The translations under genes and the position numbers were made by a program. Source: Trochalopteron elliotii (taxonomy: Eukaryota; Chordata; Aves; Passeriformes; Leiothrichidae). Taken from it: a DNA stretch of 64,000 nucleotides. Location: NCBI GenBank assembly GCA_024734555.1, contig JANPWX010000339.1, positions 846,465 to 910,464 on the forward strand. Direction: 5' to 3'. The notes beneath the pieces were generated by a model, which was not told where the DNA came from, searched no databases, and saw only the letters and a program-made list of their open reading frames with translations. Shown piece after piece: positions 60,985 through 64,000 of this stretch (position 1 is its first letter; every line of letters starts with the position of its first letter).

Positions 60985-63890
60985 TTTTCATACCAAATAC
61001 ATGTTTCAGCCACTTATTTTAGGTGCTTTTTCCTCTGCTAGAAGACAAAGACAACATAAACACATTTCATAGCTGCTGAAAAATTATTGAAGAAGAAAGT
61101 ATACCTGCTCCAGACCTAGATGTAATCTGGTCCAGGATCCTGGGATCCCTTGAGTTTAGGATTACAACTAAGACCCATCTCTACAAGAACCATTCATGTT
61201 AATTTATTTTAGCAAGCTGGATGTAAATTCTACTGATAATGCCAAACATTTTTTAATATTGATAATATTAAAGTGTTTGAGATAATTACATCGAAAAGAC
61301 ACAAGAAACACAGACAAAGCAAAACTAAAATTTTGTACCTAATATCACTCCTGCAAATGTAATTTTTTTAACATGCTATGGAGTATGGCAATTGAAGTTA
61401 ACAGAACATCAGCTTTCAACTTTCTGATGCTTTGGTTGTGACATAATCATGTCTCCTTTCCAGTAAGCAGTCTGGGGTTTTGGCAAATGGAATCTGTAAA
61501 AGTCTACATTTATTCTTCTTCCAATTTTTTTTAATTCAATGCTAGTGTTTTATTTATTAAACATCTTATATCCACAAGCCCATGTTTCTTACAGGCTTCC
61601 CCACTCCTCAATTCTGCTGTAGTATTCTTTGTCAAGAAATCCCGTTATTGTGGGCCAAAAATGGAAGTCTTACAAATTCCTTTGCTCTCAAGGTTGAGGG
61701 TCTCCTCCTAGGCAGTGCATAGAGATGTAACCTTCTGTTTGCCACTTAGGTCAGTGAACATTTACCTGCATGTTACAGGACCCACAGAGCTCCTGGACTG
61801 TATGCCCAGAGTTTATCTCCCATGGAAACAAGAGAGCAAAGACAGCAGTCATGCTGATGAATACTGAATCTCACCACAGCATGGGATGGGATTTAGCCAG
61901 AGGGCACAGCCAGACCTGGGAATTTGGAAGCACTCCCAGGTTCCCATATGCAGTCAGAGCATTATTGTCTGAAGGGCAAAAATTATTTCACCGACAGCAG
62001 GAAGCATCTAGGCAGGAAGTCTGAAGACATGCAGAATGAGGAGTGTGAGTGCAAACACTTCCCTGCCCTTCCTGCTGTTTTCCAGCAGACACAAAAGGGT
62101 TATAGAGAACAATGAGCACTTTACCCCATTTCAAAAATCTTGCACAGAATAATTACTCAATATCTCAGTTTTCTATGTTCAACAAGAATATAGAGAAAGA
62201 TGCCAGGCCTGATCAAGGAGGTGAAACTTCTTCCACACAAGGTACTAATAGCTAAGGAATCTGCAACCTAGAAAAAGAACAGGAGGAGTGAAAGGCAGAG
62301 AAGAGAGGGATGTGTGAAGTCAGTGCAGCTCTCTTCTATCACAAGACTTAGAAAGGATCAGTCAAAACTAGCTAACAGCAGGTTTAAACAAAGTGAGTAG
62401 TTCTGCACACATGTAATTAAGTTTTCTTGTTGATAAAATTTTATGCATTCAAAAAACTGATTGAGGCATTCACTGGAAAATTTTTAGGGACTTGAAAAAA
62501 TACAATGGCTCTGCACCTGCCTCAGTCCTGCACTGAGTCATGAATTCCCAGAGACTTGGAGGACAGTCTGAGGCAGGCAGTATCGTACCTGCCTTGTGAG
62601 GTGTGTGAGCTATGTAAGGCTCTCCAGTCACTAAATACTGGATTTAGCACCACAGTCAAGGGGGAAAGGAACCTCACTGAACACTGTAGTACTTAGGTTT
62701 TCCACAGCTCAGATATTTTTGCAGATAATTAATAATTAGAAGCAGTCAAACCCCTAAAGATGTGGTGATACAAGACTAATTTGAAAGAAATTGCTGAAGT
62801 AAAATAGAGAAGGTGTAAGTAACTACAAGGATAACTTAATTACAGATGCATTAAGCCATAGAGAAAAGTAATGACAATTAAAGGAATACAAAACCAAACT
62901 ATGAAAAGGAGATTTTAAAAAATGAGGAAATCAGTCATCAAGACCCTGTGTGAAATGGTATAAAATCTTTGGACTCAGCATGGAAATTGCAACGAAAGAG
63001 TTGCAAAATATATGCACAGCCCTAAATAAAATGCAAAGCAAGGAACCAAGAAAAGGCAAAGTGGTTAAATGCCCACAACTGAGCATTGCTAAAGGCTAAC
63101 ATCTGTTCTTTGAGGAACAGCATAGAGAGGAAGGAGATGAAAAGAGCACATCTAAACCTGCTGATGTATTTAGAAAAGACCGGGAGTATACCAAGAAAAT
63201 GCAGTATTCAATATGGAAATGAGGATGAAGAAAGGTACATAGATAAAAATGTTGAACAATAGATGTGCTGGACCAGCAAAAGGGGATTTAAATTCTATGG
63301 ATGCTGCAAAGGACCCATAAGTGTGTCACACAAAAGGTACATTTGTAATATGTTTAAACAAAGTTTTAGCAAAAATTTCCACTCCTTTTCTTTTAACCGA
63401 GATCTCAAGGTATTTTTTTTTTAGTTAGTAAGCACAAACATTAATGTCAGAGGACAAAAAATACTTGTTTTATTGATTTCCCCAAGGCTGTAGGGAATCT
63501 GGTGTTACACTCCACTAAAATCTGCTGTAAAATCAATGGGCAAGGCGACCCTCCTACGTGGCTTAACACAATGCGGGACCTAAGGTTAGAACTAATGGCC
63601 GTATCTTCTCCCCACGCCTCACAGAAAGATTTCCATGTTATACTAAGATTTTTCACTGTGCTTAAAACAGTTGCCTGTTGTCGTAGCTAAACACCACGGC
63701 GCTTAGTCACACATTTCTTTTGCATCCAAAGACAGCAACCATCATCAGAAAAACACGAAAAGCATTTGGGCGATTCTACGCCCAGACAGGGGCTGTGAAA
63801 GTGTTTCCGGATTTCATTGCAAGGGGCTGAGATTTTAGCGCAGAGGAGCAGCAGGTACGATTAACCTCCAGAAGCAGACCTGTGACAAAA
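60985..63890. other. 3' flank of gene 2, no recognised gene
   Basis: AT-rich DNA with short open frames that have no motifs. From about 63.5 to 63.9 kb the sequence holds more CpG than the surroundings, but I cannot name it. No third phospholipase exon was seen. Confidence 0.5.
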
Positions 63891-63891
63891 A

Positions 63892-63979
63892 AAAAACAAA
63901 AAAAACAAAAAAAACAAAAAAACCACCAAAAACAAAACAAAACAAAAAAAAAAAAAACCCACAAAAAAAACAAAACAAA
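63892..63979. repeat. A-rich low-complexity tract
   Basis: Runs of A broken by single or double C make up nearly all of this stretch, close to the window edge. Confidence 0.85.
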
Positions 63980-64000
63980 CTGCGGGTCACTCTCACACAT

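Noticed and set aside
1..64000. CRISPR arrays, bacterial operons, rRNA or tRNA genes
   Set aside because: None seen; the split genes and LINEs show that this is vertebrate nuclear DNA.

Overview
The window is animal nuclear DNA. Genes are split by GT-AG introns, intergenic DNA is AT-rich, and the dispersed repeats are CR1 LINEs (two with the typical ATTCTGTG-type 3' end) plus an LTR that resembles songbird ERVL LTRs. This suggests a bird, probably a passerine. The species call rests on repeats only and is moderately sure.

The content is dominated by two complete or nearly complete group IV cytosolic phospholipase A2 genes, head to tail on the + strand. Gene 1 has core exons from 3426 to 17081. 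Gene 2 has core exons from 33278 to 60498. Each has 19 core coding exons with the same phases and nearly the same lengths. Both encode a C2 domain, a linker, and an alpha/beta lipase domain with the GGGxR oxyanion motif, the GLSGTTW nucleophile motif and a later V/I-D-T catalytic Asp motif. Residue comparison from memory points to the epsilon type (PLA2G4E). In mammals this enzyme is a calcium-stimulated phospholipase and N-acyltransferase that makes N-acyl-phosphatidylethanolamines on endosomal and plasma membranes. In mammals the cluster also holds PLA2G4D and PLA2G4F, so the two genes here are most simply tandem paralogs.

Layout: 1-2487 has no recognised gene. 2488-2502 is a possible tiny first coding exon of gene 1. 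3426-17081 is the core of gene 1, followed by a short 3' UTR with a poly(A) signal at 17339. 17.5-19.2 kb is a repeat cluster (ERVL-like LTR, CR1 piece, T/G-rich tract, near-perfect hairpin, LTR scrap). 19.2-28.3 kb is mostly unrecognised AT-rich DNA with a CR1 3' end and a 48-base T run. 28.33-28.85 kb holds two candidate 5' coding exons for gene 2, both phase 0. 33278-60498 is the core of gene 2, with a 1.1 kb degraded CR1 in its first large intron and an opposed CR1 pair in a later one. 60.5-64 kb is the 3' flank with several poly(A) signals and an A-rich end.

The two proteins should act alone on membranes rather than as a pathway. They differ at places likely to tune membrane binding and catalysis: the N-terminus, a Cys/basic linker exon, residues next to the catalytic Asp, and the polybasic C-terminal tail. 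No wholly new system was found. The most useful leads are the candidate 5' exons, a GC-AG intron, a sharp GC spike over one exon, and the paralog-specific changes near the active site.
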